From: Thermoplasmata archaeon
Lineage (GTDB): Archaea > Thermoplasmatota > Thermoplasmata > Thermoplasmatales > Thermoplasmataceae
Length of the DNA: 14,008 bases
Reading direction: 5' to 3'
Assembly: GCA_021797295.1 (NCBI GenBank)
Contig: JAKAAA010000021.1
Location: 1 to 14,008 of the forward strand
Shown here piece after piece: positions 5,738 through 12,560 of the stretch (position 1 is its first letter; the number at the start of each line of letters is the position of its first letter). A model generated the notes under the pieces. That model was not told the origin of the DNA. It searched no databases and was given only the letters and a program-made list of their open reading frames with translations. The translations under genes and the position numbers were made by a program.

Positions 5738-6558
5738 TTTTTCTGCTTAATTTTTTGATAGGTTTTCCTGTAAGGGAAGAATATCACAGCAAGAAATCCT
5801 AAAATTGATAAAATCAGGTAATCGTATGAGTATTCTGGGACATGAGTTGAATATTCGCTGGGCCACTCACCTTCCAGTTTCATTACATTCAATTTTATTA
5901 AACCGTACCATGGAATATAACCGTATGCCTTGCCAACAATTTCAGTTAGATTCACCGGCTTTATCCCCCATATGTTCTGATCGGACGCATAATAGGCATT
6001 ATATGTTTTGTTGTAATATCCGGAGTTCTCAGAGAGACATGCAAGGTTGTGATCGCCTACGGTGATGAATCCGGAATCACCCTTATCTGTGGAAACATTT
6101 ACTATAAGATTTCTATGGGCATATCCAATATTATCAAGTATTATTGTATCTCCATAAATGTGAATATAGGACTGGTTGTGGTAATCTCCGATTTCAGGTA
6201 CTGACCCGTTCCAGTATAGATAAAATATTGCCCGGTGAATTGTGACAACACCCAGGGCCGAATTGTGATATAATATAACATTTCCATATTCGCCATAGGT
6301 TGAAAAATTATCCTGTTTTCCCTTAACATAGGTTGTTACTTCATTTACATTATTCACTTTTTTTACCAGTACAATTGTTCCTTCATCGATTAACCCATAC
6401 TGCCATTTGTCAGAGTGCTCCATACTGTAAGACTCCACAACGCTGGCAGGAGGAAAAACACCTGAATATGCTGTGATTGAAACAAGTATTATGATAATCA
6501 CAATAACCAGTATAACTGTGGCCCGAAAGTACTTTTTTCTATAATAGGGAACGGTCAT
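5734..6558 (-). CDS. Archaeal/Sec11-type signal peptidase I (family S26B)
   Basis: This 274-residue membrane-bound protease removes signal peptides from proteins leaving the Sec translocon. A short basic head is followed by transmembrane helix 1 (about 12-32). The nucleophile Ser45 lies in ESYSMEHSD, equivalent to the SMEP box but with His in place of Pro. GTIVLV follows (60-65), then His108-Arg109 in TIHRAIFYL, where His replaces the Lys of bacterial enzymes as in Sec11. Next come KGD (159-161) and the GDHN box (168-171), whose Asp residues complete the usual site. A second helix (about 246-262) and a basic tail follow. The domain between Ser45 and the C-terminal helix faces outward and contains several N-x-S/T sequons. 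ATG at 6558 has a TATA-like box 25 bases upstream. It is next to another secretion gene cluster (Sec61-beta) across a divergent intergenic region. Confidence 0.87.
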   Translation of the reverse strand: MTVPYYRKKYFRATVILVIVIIIILVSITAYSGVFPPASVVESYSMEHSDKWQYGLIDEGTIVLVKKVNNVNEVTTYVKGKQDNFSTYGEYGNVILYHNSALGVVTIHRAIFYLYWNGSVPEIGDYHNQSYIHIYGDTIILDNIGYAHRNLIVNVSTDKGDSGFITVGDHNLACLSENSGYYNKTYNAYYASDQNIWGIKPVNLTEIVGKAYGYIPWYGLIKLNVMKLEGEWPSEYSTHVPEYSYDYLILSILGFLAVIFFPYRKTYQKIKQKN

Positions 6559-6577
6559 TGTAGGTTAATGAACTATA

Positions 6578-6587
6578 TCTATAAATA
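6578..6587 (-). promoter_or_regulatory. TATA-like box of signal peptidase I
   Basis: The minus strand reads TATTTATAGA, centred about 25 bases before the ATG at 6558. Confidence 0.55.
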
Positions 6588-6610
6588 ATATATCGAATAC
6601 TTATTGTGAT

Positions 6611-6622
6611 TATCATATGATA
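6611..6622. repeat. 12-base perfect palindrome TATCATATGATA
   Basis: A self-complementary 12-mer lies in the 155-base divergent region between signal peptidase I (start 6558) and the membrane protein (start 6714), upstream of both TATA-like boxes. It could be a regulator site, but A/T-rich palindromes of this size are common in such DNA. Confidence 0.3.
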
Positions 6623-6685
6623 TAGAACAAGTTTAAACAATTACCATAATTCAGGCAAATATTTGCCGGTGCATATATCAAAATG

Positions 6686-6695
6686 TTTAATATAT
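6686..6695 (+). promoter_or_regulatory. TATA-like box of the two-helix membrane protein
   Basis: TTTAATATAT is centred about 24 bases before the ATG at 6714, consistent with a leaderless start. Confidence 0.5.
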
Positions 6696-6713
6696 TTCTT
6701 ATCTTACTAATTT

Positions 6714-7322
6714 ATGATTAGAAGACGGTACTACTTTCTTTCCGTACTCATATTTTCTATCACACTTTCCATTATCATTTCATCTAAATCTCCTGATTTT
6801 GGAACTGCTTTCCTTTTTTACACTGGAATATTCTTTATTCTCACTGTTTCACTGTCGGTCTTTCCATATGTATATTATAATCATCTCTCTGAACTGAGTG
6901 TATTGAATAGAATTCCGAAATATCTGCCAGGTGATATTATCAACATTGCCGATTCAAAGGCAAAGTTTACAGTATCCATTATGAATAATAATTTTAATGT
7001 AGTTTCAGAGCTTATACAGGAAAGATATATAGAGGCAAAGGCTGTATTTCTTGGTCACTACCTGGAATTTTATCAATACTCTTCACCCTGGGTGATATCA
7101 TATTTACCATTTCTAAAAATAGATTTAAATTCAATAGTTGCAATTTCACAGGGCAGGCGTACATATGAAATTAGCTTACCTGATCTTCCGTCGCTGATTA
7201 AATGCAATTATTTTAATATTAAAACCGAAACGGAAAGCTATAAAATTATAGTTGAACAGGAGACAACTGAAAAATTCATATCTACAATTTTAAGTAAAAG
7301 AACGAATAACCAAAATCTTTAA
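6714..7322 (+). CDS. Uncharacterised membrane protein with N-terminal helical hairpin
   Basis: I do not recognise this 202-residue protein. It begins with a basic head (MIRRRYYF), then two transmembrane helices (about 6-24 and 31-55) joined by a short loop, placing both ends in the cytosol by the positive-inside rule. Residues about 60-202 are soluble, with alternating strand-like segments and a final amphipathic helix (TTEKFISTILSK, 184-195). A helical hairpin followed by a beta-rich domain ending in one helix resembles bacterial PH-like (YdbS-type) membrane proteins; that is only a fold guess. It sits between divergent signal peptidase I and codirectional Sec61-beta, whose promoter begins inside its last codons, so a role at the membrane or in secretion is possible but unproven. 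The ATG is supported by a TATA-like box. Confidence 0.7.
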   Translation: MIRRRYYFLSVLIFSITLSIIISSKSPDFGTAFLFYTGIFFILTVSLSVFPYVYYNHLSELSVLNRIPKYLPGDIINIADSKAKFTVSIMNNNFNVVSELIQERYIEAKAVFLGHYLEFYQYSSPWVISYLPFLKIDLNSIVAISQGRRTYEISLPDLPSLIKCNYFNIKTETESYKIIVEQETTEKFISTILSKRTNNQNL

Positions 7323-7324
7323 AT
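7317..7324 (+). promoter_or_regulatory. TATA-like box of the Sec61-beta gene
   Basis: CTTTAAAT overlaps the last codons of the upstream membrane-protein gene. It is centred about 28 bases before the ATG at 7349 but only about 19 before the alternative ATG at 7340. Confidence 0.4.
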
Positions 7325-7348
7325 TCCATAGTTAAATTAATGTACACA

Positions 7349-7516
7349 ATGGCAAAGGATAACCAGAATGAGAACTTCCAGTCAGGAGCTGGATTAATCC
7401 GATATTTTAATGAAGAGGAAATTAAAGGTCCCGCTCTGGATCCCAAATTAATAATTTATATAGGTATAGCGATGGGAGTTATAGTTGAGCTTGCTAAGTT
7501 TTTCTGGCCAGTTTGA
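7349..7516 (+). CDS. secG: Sec61-beta (SecG-type) subunit of the protein translocase
   Basis: This short gene encodes 55 residues, beginning MAKDNQNENF. It shows the Sec61-beta signature: a polar N-terminus, GAGLIRYFNEEEIKGP (13-28, the conserved SAGLIRYFEEE-like box), a Pro/Lys turn (DPK), then one transmembrane helix (about 33-50) and the end KFFWPV. The protein is the small tail-anchored subunit of the SecYE-beta channel through which proteins cross or enter the membrane. An in-frame ATG three codons earlier (7340) is possible; 7349 fits the TATA spacing and the usual MA/MS beginning better. It lies in a neighbourhood with signal peptidase I, its functional partner in export. A T-rich tract (7545-7549) follows the stop at a short distance. 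Confidence 0.88.
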   Translation: MAKDNQNENFQSGAGLIRYFNEEEIKGPALDPKLIIYIGIAMGVIVELAKFFWPV

Positions 7517-7544
7517 TTTAATATTAAAATAATAAATCTTAGTC

Positions 7545-7549
7545 TTTTT
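7545..7549 (+). terminator. Short poly-T tract after secG
   Basis: Five T about 29 bases beyond the Sec61-beta stop may terminate its transcript. Weak, composition-only evidence. Confidence 0.25.
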
Positions 7550-7609
7550 CCCAGTTATTGGAAATAAATTATATGTTTATTGAGTATACTATCAAAAATA
7601 TAAACAAAT

Positions 7610-7618
7610 ATTATATAA
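7610..7618 (+). promoter_or_regulatory. TATA box of sfsA
   Basis: ATTATATAA is centred about 24 bases before the ATG at 7638, supporting that start over the internal ATG at codon 14. Confidence 0.55.
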
Positions 7619-7637
7619 TGTCTAGATATTAGAATTA

Positions 7638-8321
7638 ATGACTCCCTTTATTGAAAGGACATCCGGTTTTACTGTAATGCATTTTCCCGAACTCATCGAT
7701 GCTACCTTTATTTCAAGGCCTAATAGATTTCTTGTAAATGCATATGTAAAGGGTGAGAAAATCCCGGTACATGTGCATGACCCGGGAAGACTGGAAGAAT
7801 TATTATATCCCGGAAATGAACTGAAAATACGAAGGGCACCCGGGAAAAAGACCATGTACTCTGTGACCTTCTGCAAAAATAATGATGTCTGGACATTTAA
7901 TGACTCAAGGTTTCATTCAGATATTGCCTCTTTGTTTTTGAGAAATGGCACCAAAAGAGAGGTTACAGTTGGTAATAGCAGGATCGATTTTCAACTGGAT
8001 AATTCATTTATAGAGGTAAAATCAGCCACACTGGTTGAGAACGGAATAGCATTATTCCCCGATGCACCTACTCTGAGAGGAAGAAAGCATCTTGAAACCC
8101 TGATGGAACTCATTGATAATGGTTACGACTCCTATGTCCTGTTTTTGATATTTAATGAAAATGCCACATGCTTCCAGCCAAATAATGTGATGGACCCGGA
8201 GTTCTCAAAGGCATATTACAAATCCATTGAAAAGGGTGTAAAATTTAAATTCCTGGTGTTTTCAATAGTCGATAATAACGTTGTATTCAATAAAGTGGTG
8301 AATGATTGCAGTGGTAAATGA
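7638..8321 (+). CDS. sfsA: SfsA family protein (probable DNA-binding / nuclease-like)
   Basis: This 227-residue protein has the SfsA pattern: an N-terminal OB-like part with RFLVNAYVKGEKIPVHVHDPGR (given in part; residues about 30-52) and LEELLYPG, then a C-terminal restriction-endonuclease-like part. The latter has IDFQLDNSFIEVKSATL (116-132), whose D...E-x-K resembles a PD-(D/E)XK metal site, and FPDAPTLRGRKHLETL (140-155). In Escherichia coli SfsA was named for effects on sugar fermentation and reported to bind DNA; its biochemical role remains unclear, so no archaeal function is claimed. Homology proper begins near codon 14 (MHFPELIDATF), but the TATA box supports the first ATG at 7638. 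It is followed by the M20 gene on the same strand, 40 bases later, which has its own TATA-like box. Confidence 0.87.
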   Translation: MTPFIERTSGFTVMHFPELIDATFISRPNRFLVNAYVKGEKIPVHVHDPGRLEELLYPGNELKIRRAPGKKTMYSVTFCKNNDVWTFNDSRFHSDIASLFLRNGTKREVTVGNSRIDFQLDNSFIEVKSATLVENGIALFPDAPTLRGRKHLETLMELIDNGYDSYVLFLIFNENATCFQPNNVMDPEFSKAYYKSIEKGVKFKFLVFSIVDNNVVFNKVVNDCSGK

Positions 8322-8331
8322 TCGTTAATAA

Positions 8332-8341
8332 CTATTATATG
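8332..8341 (+). promoter_or_regulatory. TATA-like box of the M20 hydrolase gene
   Basis: CTATTATATG is centred about 25 bases before the ATG at 8362. Confidence 0.5.
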
Positions 8342-8361
8342 AAGTGTAGCAATCAGCCTAT

Positions 8362-9555
8362 ATGTCTACCGTGGAAAATTCAGATAGAGATTTTATAATT
8401 GAATCTGCAAGCAGATTATTATCCATAAAGGCTGTATCCCCTTCATCAGGTGGAGAGGGTGAATATAAAAAAGGTCAGGAATTAATTAAAATATTGAAAG
8501 AACTGGGCTATGACAACTTTGTTGAATACAACACTAAGGACAATTCCGGGCATGTGAGACCGAACTTTGTCCTGAAAATCGGTAATTTCCAGAAGACTTT
8601 ATGGATTATTTCACATATGGATACTGTACCGGAGGGCGATATTGAACTGTGGAAGTATGAACCCTATAAGGCAACTATTGATGGCGATAAAATATACGGT
8701 AGGGGTTCAGAAGACAACGGGCAAGCACTTTTTACTACCCTGCTGCTTCTAAAAAATCTTGACAAATCAAAATTGAAGATCAATCTGGGAATTGCCTTTG
8801 TTTCAGACGAAGAAACCGGGAATGAATACGGCATAAAGCACATACTTAAAGAGGATATCTTCAAGCAGAATGATTTAATAATAGTGCCTGATGCCGGAAC
8901 CAACGAGGGCTTAATAATAGAAACAGCGGAAAAAACCGTAATGCAGTTGCAATTCGAGGTACGCGGTGTACAGGGTCATGCGAGCATGCCTGCCACCTCT
9001 GTAAATGCATTCAGGGTGTCCAGTAAATTTATTGTTGATCTGGATTCCGTTCTACATAAAAAATTTAACAGGGAAAATACACTTTTTATACCTCAATACT
9101 CGACTTTTGAGCCAACAAAGCATGAAAAAAATATCGATAATATTAATACAATTCCAGGTAGGGACGTATTTTACTGGGATTTCAGAATATTACCGGAATA
9201 TCCCGCGGATCAAGTATTGAAGGAAATAGATAATACCATATCAAAATATTCAAAGGATTCAGGGGCAAAGATATCATATAAAGTGGTAGATCGTGTAGAT
9301 GCACCGGCGCCTACGGATGAAAATTCAGAGGTCATTGTCAGATTAAAGAAAGCCATAAAAAATGTAATAGGAGAAGATGCTATAACAATAGGAATCGGTG
9401 GGGAAACATTTGCCTCTTTTCTTCGAAGCAGCGGTTACAATGTGGCTGTATGGTCCACTACAGCAATTGAAGAAGCACATATGCCTGATGAATACTGTTT
9501 AATTTCTCACATTTTACAGGATGTCAGTGTATATAGGGAATTACTTTATAACTAG
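8362..9555 (+). CDS. M20-family zinc metallohydrolase (ArgE/DapE/peptidase type)
   Basis: This 397-residue protein has the M20 two-domain layout. The metal and catalytic residues are all visible: His85 and Asp87 in SHMDTVPEGD, bridging Asp118 in GRGSEDNGQ, Glu150-Glu151 in SDEETGNEYG, Asp177 in PDAGT, and His373 in EEAHMPDEY. The dimerisation (lid) domain spans about 192-310 and contains GVQGHASMPATS with His206, which usually reaches the partner subunit's active site. Members hydrolyse the amide bond of acylated amino acids or small peptides. The substrate (N-succinyl-diaminopimelate, acetyl-ornithine, dipeptides) cannot be fixed from sequence, and no arginine or lysine pathway gene lies beside it. 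No signal peptide, so cytosolic. ATG 8362 is supported by a TATA-like box. Confidence 0.88.
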   Translation: MSTVENSDRDFIIESASRLLSIKAVSPSSGGEGEYKKGQELIKILKELGYDNFVEYNTKDNSGHVRPNFVLKIGNFQKTLWIISHMDTVPEGDIELWKYEPYKATIDGDKIYGRGSEDNGQALFTTLLLLKNLDKSKLKINLGIAFVSDEETGNEYGIKHILKEDIFKQNDLIIVPDAGTNEGLIIETAEKTVMQLQFEVRGVQGHASMPATSVNAFRVSSKFIVDLDSVLHKKFNRENTLFIPQYSTFEPTKHEKNIDNINTIPGRDVFYWDFRILPEYPADQVLKEIDNTISKYSKDSGAKISYKVVDRVDAPAPTDENSEVIVRLKKAIKNVIGEDAITIGIGGETFASFLRSSGYNVAVWSTTAIEEAHMPDEYCLISHILQDVSVYRELLYN

Positions 9556-9624
9556 TTTTAATAATATATCATTAATTTAGAACCAGAAGTAAATTCATAT
9601 GTCCTCTGATATTCTATTTTTGTG

Positions 9625-10785
9625 CTAAAGTATATCGGAAATTTTGAGTACTTTATATTCGGGCATCATACTTACGTCCTTGAGAAGATGGCCGGTTAAA
9701 ATTGATGTCACAGTATCTCCTGAATCAATAATTCCAGATTCTCTCAGCTTTAAAACGCCTGCAAGTGAAGCAGCAGATGCAGGTTCACAACCTATGCCGG
9801 AACGGTCTATAACCCTTTTTGCATCCATTATCTGGTCATCTGTGACCTTTTCCACAATTCCATTGCTGAATTCCATAGATCTTCTGGCTTTCTTGTAATT
9901 GACAGGATTCCCGATTTTGATAGCAGTTGCTATTGTTTCTGCTTTTACTGCTTCAATGTGATCCTTATTTCCATGTATGTAATCATAAAATGGTGCTGCC
10001 CCTTCGGCCTGAATTGCCAGAAGTTTCGGAACGTAATCTATTATATCAAGTGACTTTAAGTCCATCAGTGCCTTACCGAAAGCCGAGGTATTGCCCAGAT
10101 TCCCTGCAGGAAATGATATGAAATCAGGTTTTGATTTCTCCATAATTTCATATATTATGGTTTTCTGTCCTTCTATCCTCCATGGATTAAGCGAGTTGAG
10201 TACATAGAAATCATTGGTCTTATCAATAGTTTTCTTCACGTCTGCCATGGCATTGTCAAAGTCTCCTTCTATATCAACTATATTTGCACCGTAAGATACA
10301 GCCTGAAACAGTTTGTTTGTAGATACATTTTTTCCAGGTATCATTACATAGCTTTCTATTCCAGCAAGGGCACTGTAGCTTGCAGCTGCTGCGGATGTGT
10401 TCCCAGTAGATGCACAGAGTGTTTTATTGAATTTTAATCTAATGGCTTCAGAGACAGCAACAGTCATACCCCTGTCCTTGAAAGAACCTGTAGGATTTTC
10501 CCCCTCATGCTTCATGACTATATTATTTATTCCAGCATATTTTGAAATTCTTTCACTTCTGTATAGATTTGTATCGCCCTCGCCTCTAGTTATAATTTTA
10601 TCTTCAGAAATTGTGGGATGAACCATATTTTTATATTTCCAGACACCTTTGAATTTTGTCGTCTCATACTTCATATCATAATGGAAGACATCCAGTATGT
10701 TTCCGCATTTGTCGCATGTATACTTATTCCTATTAATATTATATTCTTCGCCGCAATTAGGGCATTTTAAAACGGAAAACGTCAT
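9625..10785 (-). CDS. thrC: Threonine synthase (PLP-dependent)
   Basis: This enzyme converts O-phosphohomoserine to threonine and phosphate, the last step of threonine synthesis, in the cytosol. The 386 residues begin with a zinc-ribbon-like segment (Cys8, Cys11, Cys24, Cys27) common in archaeal ThrC. TRGEGDTNLYRSERI (66-80) follows, then the PLP-binding Lys103 in HEGENPTGSFKDRGM. The phosphate-binding and cofactor loops are ASTGNTSAAAASYSALAG (125-142) and FPAGNLGNTSAFGKA, and the late CEPASAASLAG and LTGHLLKD motifs are intact. The length fits the family. ATG at 10785 has a TATA-like box 24 bases upstream. It diverges from the EamA permease with 177 bases between starts; no other threonine gene is nearby. 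Cysteate synthase and diaminopropionate-type paralogues are less likely. Confidence 0.92.
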   Translation of the reverse strand: MTFSVLKCPNCGEEYNINRNKYTCDKCGNILDVFHYDMKYETTKFKGVWKYKNMVHPTISEDKIITRGEGDTNLYRSERISKYAGINNIVMKHEGENPTGSFKDRGMTVAVSEAIRLKFNKTLCASTGNTSAAAASYSALAGIESYVMIPGKNVSTNKLFQAVSYGANIVDIEGDFDNAMADVKKTIDKTNDFYVLNSLNPWRIEGQKTIIYEIMEKSKPDFISFPAGNLGNTSAFGKALMDLKSLDIIDYVPKLLAIQAEGAAPFYDYIHGNKDHIEAVKAETIATAIKIGNPVNYKKARRSMEFSNGIVEKVTDDQIMDAKRVIDRSGIGCEPASAASLAGVLKLRESGIIDSGDTVTSILTGHLLKDVSMMPEYKVLKISDIL

Positions 10786-10804
10786 TGACAGTTTAATGAT
10801 AAGT

Positions 10805-10813
10805 CATATAAAT
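10805..10813 (-). promoter_or_regulatory. TATA-like box of thrC
   Basis: The minus strand reads ATTTATATG, centred about 24 bases before the ATG at 10785. Confidence 0.5.
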
Positions 10814-10933
10814 TATTTATGAATTATTCAATATATAGGGGATGAAAGGGGATTATAAATAAAATATAGTAATATAAAGGCTTTAAATAATGTTTTTATC
10901 ATACATTTACTCATTTCATATCATTGTAATAAG

Positions 10934-10943
10934 TTATAAATAA
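10934..10943 (+). promoter_or_regulatory. TATA box of the EamA-type permease
   Basis: TTATAAATAA is centred about 25 bases before the ATG at 10963. The rest of the 177-base divergent region (10814-10933) is A/T-rich and shows no coding frame or clear operator. Confidence 0.55.
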
Positions 10944-10962
10944 GCAAGTACTATTACGTAAA

Positions 10963-11847
10963 ATGAGCCTTCCCCAGAATACCAACTCTGAACGCAAAGG
11001 ATTGGTGGAGATTTTATCCTCAACGGTAATATGGGGGTCAATTCCCGTTTTTGCCATATGGGCAGACCTACCGTCGCCGGTATTTGTGTTCTTCAGGGTA
11101 TTGATTTCGGCATTTCTTCTGGGTTTAATACTCAGACGTGGACTGAAGAAATCTCTAGTAAATTTATTAAATCCGTACGTCCTGGTATCGGGTATACTGC
11201 TTGCACTGAACTGGGTGTTTCTATTCTATGCAGTCTTCATGATTCCTGTCTCAGAGGCTATCATATTCTACTATACTGGACCGGTTATAGCAATTTTGCT
11301 TTCTCCTTTTATAAAGGAAAAAATAAGCAGAAAAGGATATGTCAATGTTGCCATAGCCCTGGTCGGTGTCATAATAATGTCCGTTGGAACGCTTTCTGTT
11401 AATCCTCTTGGAATAATCATAGCCCTGATGTCTGGTATAACATACGGGATGCTATCAATCTTCAGCAAATTTTCATCCAGAAATACAGATGCCATAAACC
11501 TGGTGTTTCTCCAGTCTATAATTTCCATGATAATCCTATCCCCCTTTATGTTTCTGCTTCCGTTCCGCTTCGGATACCGTGTGCTGGTGATAGTTATAAT
11601 CTCCGGGGCAGTGCAAACCGTGCTTGCCCTGTTTCTCTGGTATGATTCCATGAAATACATCAGCATCCAGCTGGTGTCAATACTTACCTACCTCGATCCG
11701 GTATTTGCAATAGTTTTTGCTCTTGTGCTTCTGGATCAGATTCCCGGTATCTATACACTTATGGGAGCTATAATGCTCATAAGCAGCGGTGTATGGGCTG
11801 CTTCAGGGGCAATAAAAAAGAAGCCGACAATCACGGCAGTTTCATAA
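10963..11847 (+). CDS. EamA/DMT-superfamily permease (10 transmembrane helices)
   Basis: This 294-residue integral membrane protein has two five-helix EamA repeats. Helices lie near residues 14-32, 38-57, 72-91, 95-115 and 125-142, then 148-167, 179-199, 206-226, 233-256 and 262-283. Typical repeat features are SSTVIWGSIPVF near the start, ALNWVFLFYAVFMIPVSEAIIFYYTGPV in helices 3-4 (given in fuller form at residues 81-108), and LTYLDPVFAIVFALVLLDQ (241-259) at the corresponding site of the second half. It ends in a basic cytosolic tail (AIKKKPTITAVS). Family members export or import amino acids, nucleobases, sugars or other metabolites; substrate cannot be inferred. The divergent neighbour is threonine synthase, and some DMT members export threonine and homoserine, a suggestive but weak link. 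Confidence 0.85.
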   Translation: MSLPQNTNSERKGLVEILSSTVIWGSIPVFAIWADLPSPVFVFFRVLISAFLLGLILRRGLKKSLVNLLNPYVLVSGILLALNWVFLFYAVFMIPVSEAIIFYYTGPVIAILLSPFIKEKISRKGYVNVAIALVGVIIMSVGTLSVNPLGIIIALMSGITYGMLSIFSKFSSRNTDAINLVFLQSIISMIILSPFMFLLPFRFGYRVLVIVIISGAVQTVLALFLWYDSMKYISIQLVSILTYLDPVFAIVFALVLLDQIPGIYTLMGAIMLISSGVWAASGAIKKKPTITAVS

Positions 11848-11854
11848 TTTTTTT
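11848..11854 (+). terminator. Poly-T tract directly after the permease stop
   Basis: Seven T follow the TAA stop at 11845-11847 without a gap, in the 36-base convergent region with the DJ-1/PfpI gene. It is a likely archaeal T-tract terminator for the permease. Confidence 0.4.
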
Positions 11855-11883
11855 AAAATTTATAAAATCCAGATCAATCAATT

Positions 11884-12444
11884 TCAGTTTCTATATTTCT
11901 CCTTTAACATTTTCATAAATGCACCCATCCACTGCGGATGATCAGGCCATGCTCTTGCCGATACCAAATTTCCGTCAATTACAGCGGCACCGTCCACAAA
12001 TGTTCCTCCAGCTATTTCAACATCCGGTGCCAGCGCAGGATATGCGGCTGTTTTCCTGCCCTTCAATACCCCGGCAGCTACGAGCCCCAGGGGCGCATGG
12101 CAGAGTTCAGCCACAGGCTCTTCTTTTTCAAAGAAATACTTTACTATTCTGATGAAGTCCTTATTATTCCTTATATATTCAGGAGCCCTGCCACCAGGAA
12201 TTATAAGTGCATTGTATTTTGAAGGGTCAACATCCTTGAAAGCCATATCAGCCTGGAGCTTATAGCCAAGTTTCTCCGTGTAAGTATCGAAGCCATCTTC
12301 AAAATCATGGACTACAAGCTGTATCTTCTTTTTCTCAGGCGCAGCGACTGTGACTTCATATCCCTCTTCCCTCATTCTTTGCAATGGATACATTACTTCC
12401 AGCGATTCTCCAGCATCTCCGGTTAGAATTAATACTTTAACCAT
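11884..12444 (-). CDS. DJ-1/PfpI-family protein
   Basis: This 186-residue single-domain protein has the flavodoxin-like DJ-1/PfpI fold. VLILTGDAGESLEVMYPLQ (4-22) carries a conserved acidic residue near the active site. YNALIIPGGRAPEYIR (77-92) follows, then the nucleophile elbow VAELCHAPLGL (111-121) with Cys115-His116, and a C-terminal helix after ARAWPDHPQWMGAFMK. Members include intracellular peptidases such as PfpI, glyoxalase-III-type glyoxalases/deglycases and stress proteins; sequence alone does not choose among them. A role in protein or aldehyde damage repair is the reasonable expectation. No signal peptide. ATG at 12444 has a TATA-like box about 24 bases upstream. It converges with the permease and is preceded by the MFS gene on the same strand, 116 bases away. 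Confidence 0.88.
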   Translation of the reverse strand: MVKVLILTGDAGESLEVMYPLQRMREEGYEVTVAAPEKKKIQLVVHDFEDGFDTYTEKLGYKLQADMAFKDVDPSKYNALIIPGGRAPEYIRNNKDFIRIVKYFFEKEEPVAELCHAPLGLVAAGVLKGRKTAAYPALAPDVEIAGGTFVDGAAVIDGNLVSARAWPDHPQWMGAFMKMLKEKYRN

Positions 12445-12463
12445 AATTATAATAAACCAATTG

Positions 12464-12472
12464 CATATAAAA
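12464..12472 (-). promoter_or_regulatory. TATA-like box of the DJ-1/PfpI gene
   Basis: The minus strand reads TTTTATATG, centred about 24 bases before the ATG at 12444. Confidence 0.5.
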
Positions 12473-12560
12473 AATTTTCCGGTAGGATCCTTTATTCTCT
12501 TATGTATTATTTTTTTATAAAACAGTAACAGGGGCAGATGATGATTGAACTGGATAATAT

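Noticed and set aside
11031..11402. A 123-codon plus-strand frame within the permease gene
   Set aside because: It is a shadow in another frame of the clear EamA permease; the translation is rich in Cys, Trp and His with no family signature.
12445..12560. Possible small gene or hairpin in the gap between the DJ-1/PfpI and MFS genes
   Set aside because: Both strands were read; only frames of fewer than ten codons were seen and the T-run is on the wrong strand to terminate the minus-strand MFS gene.
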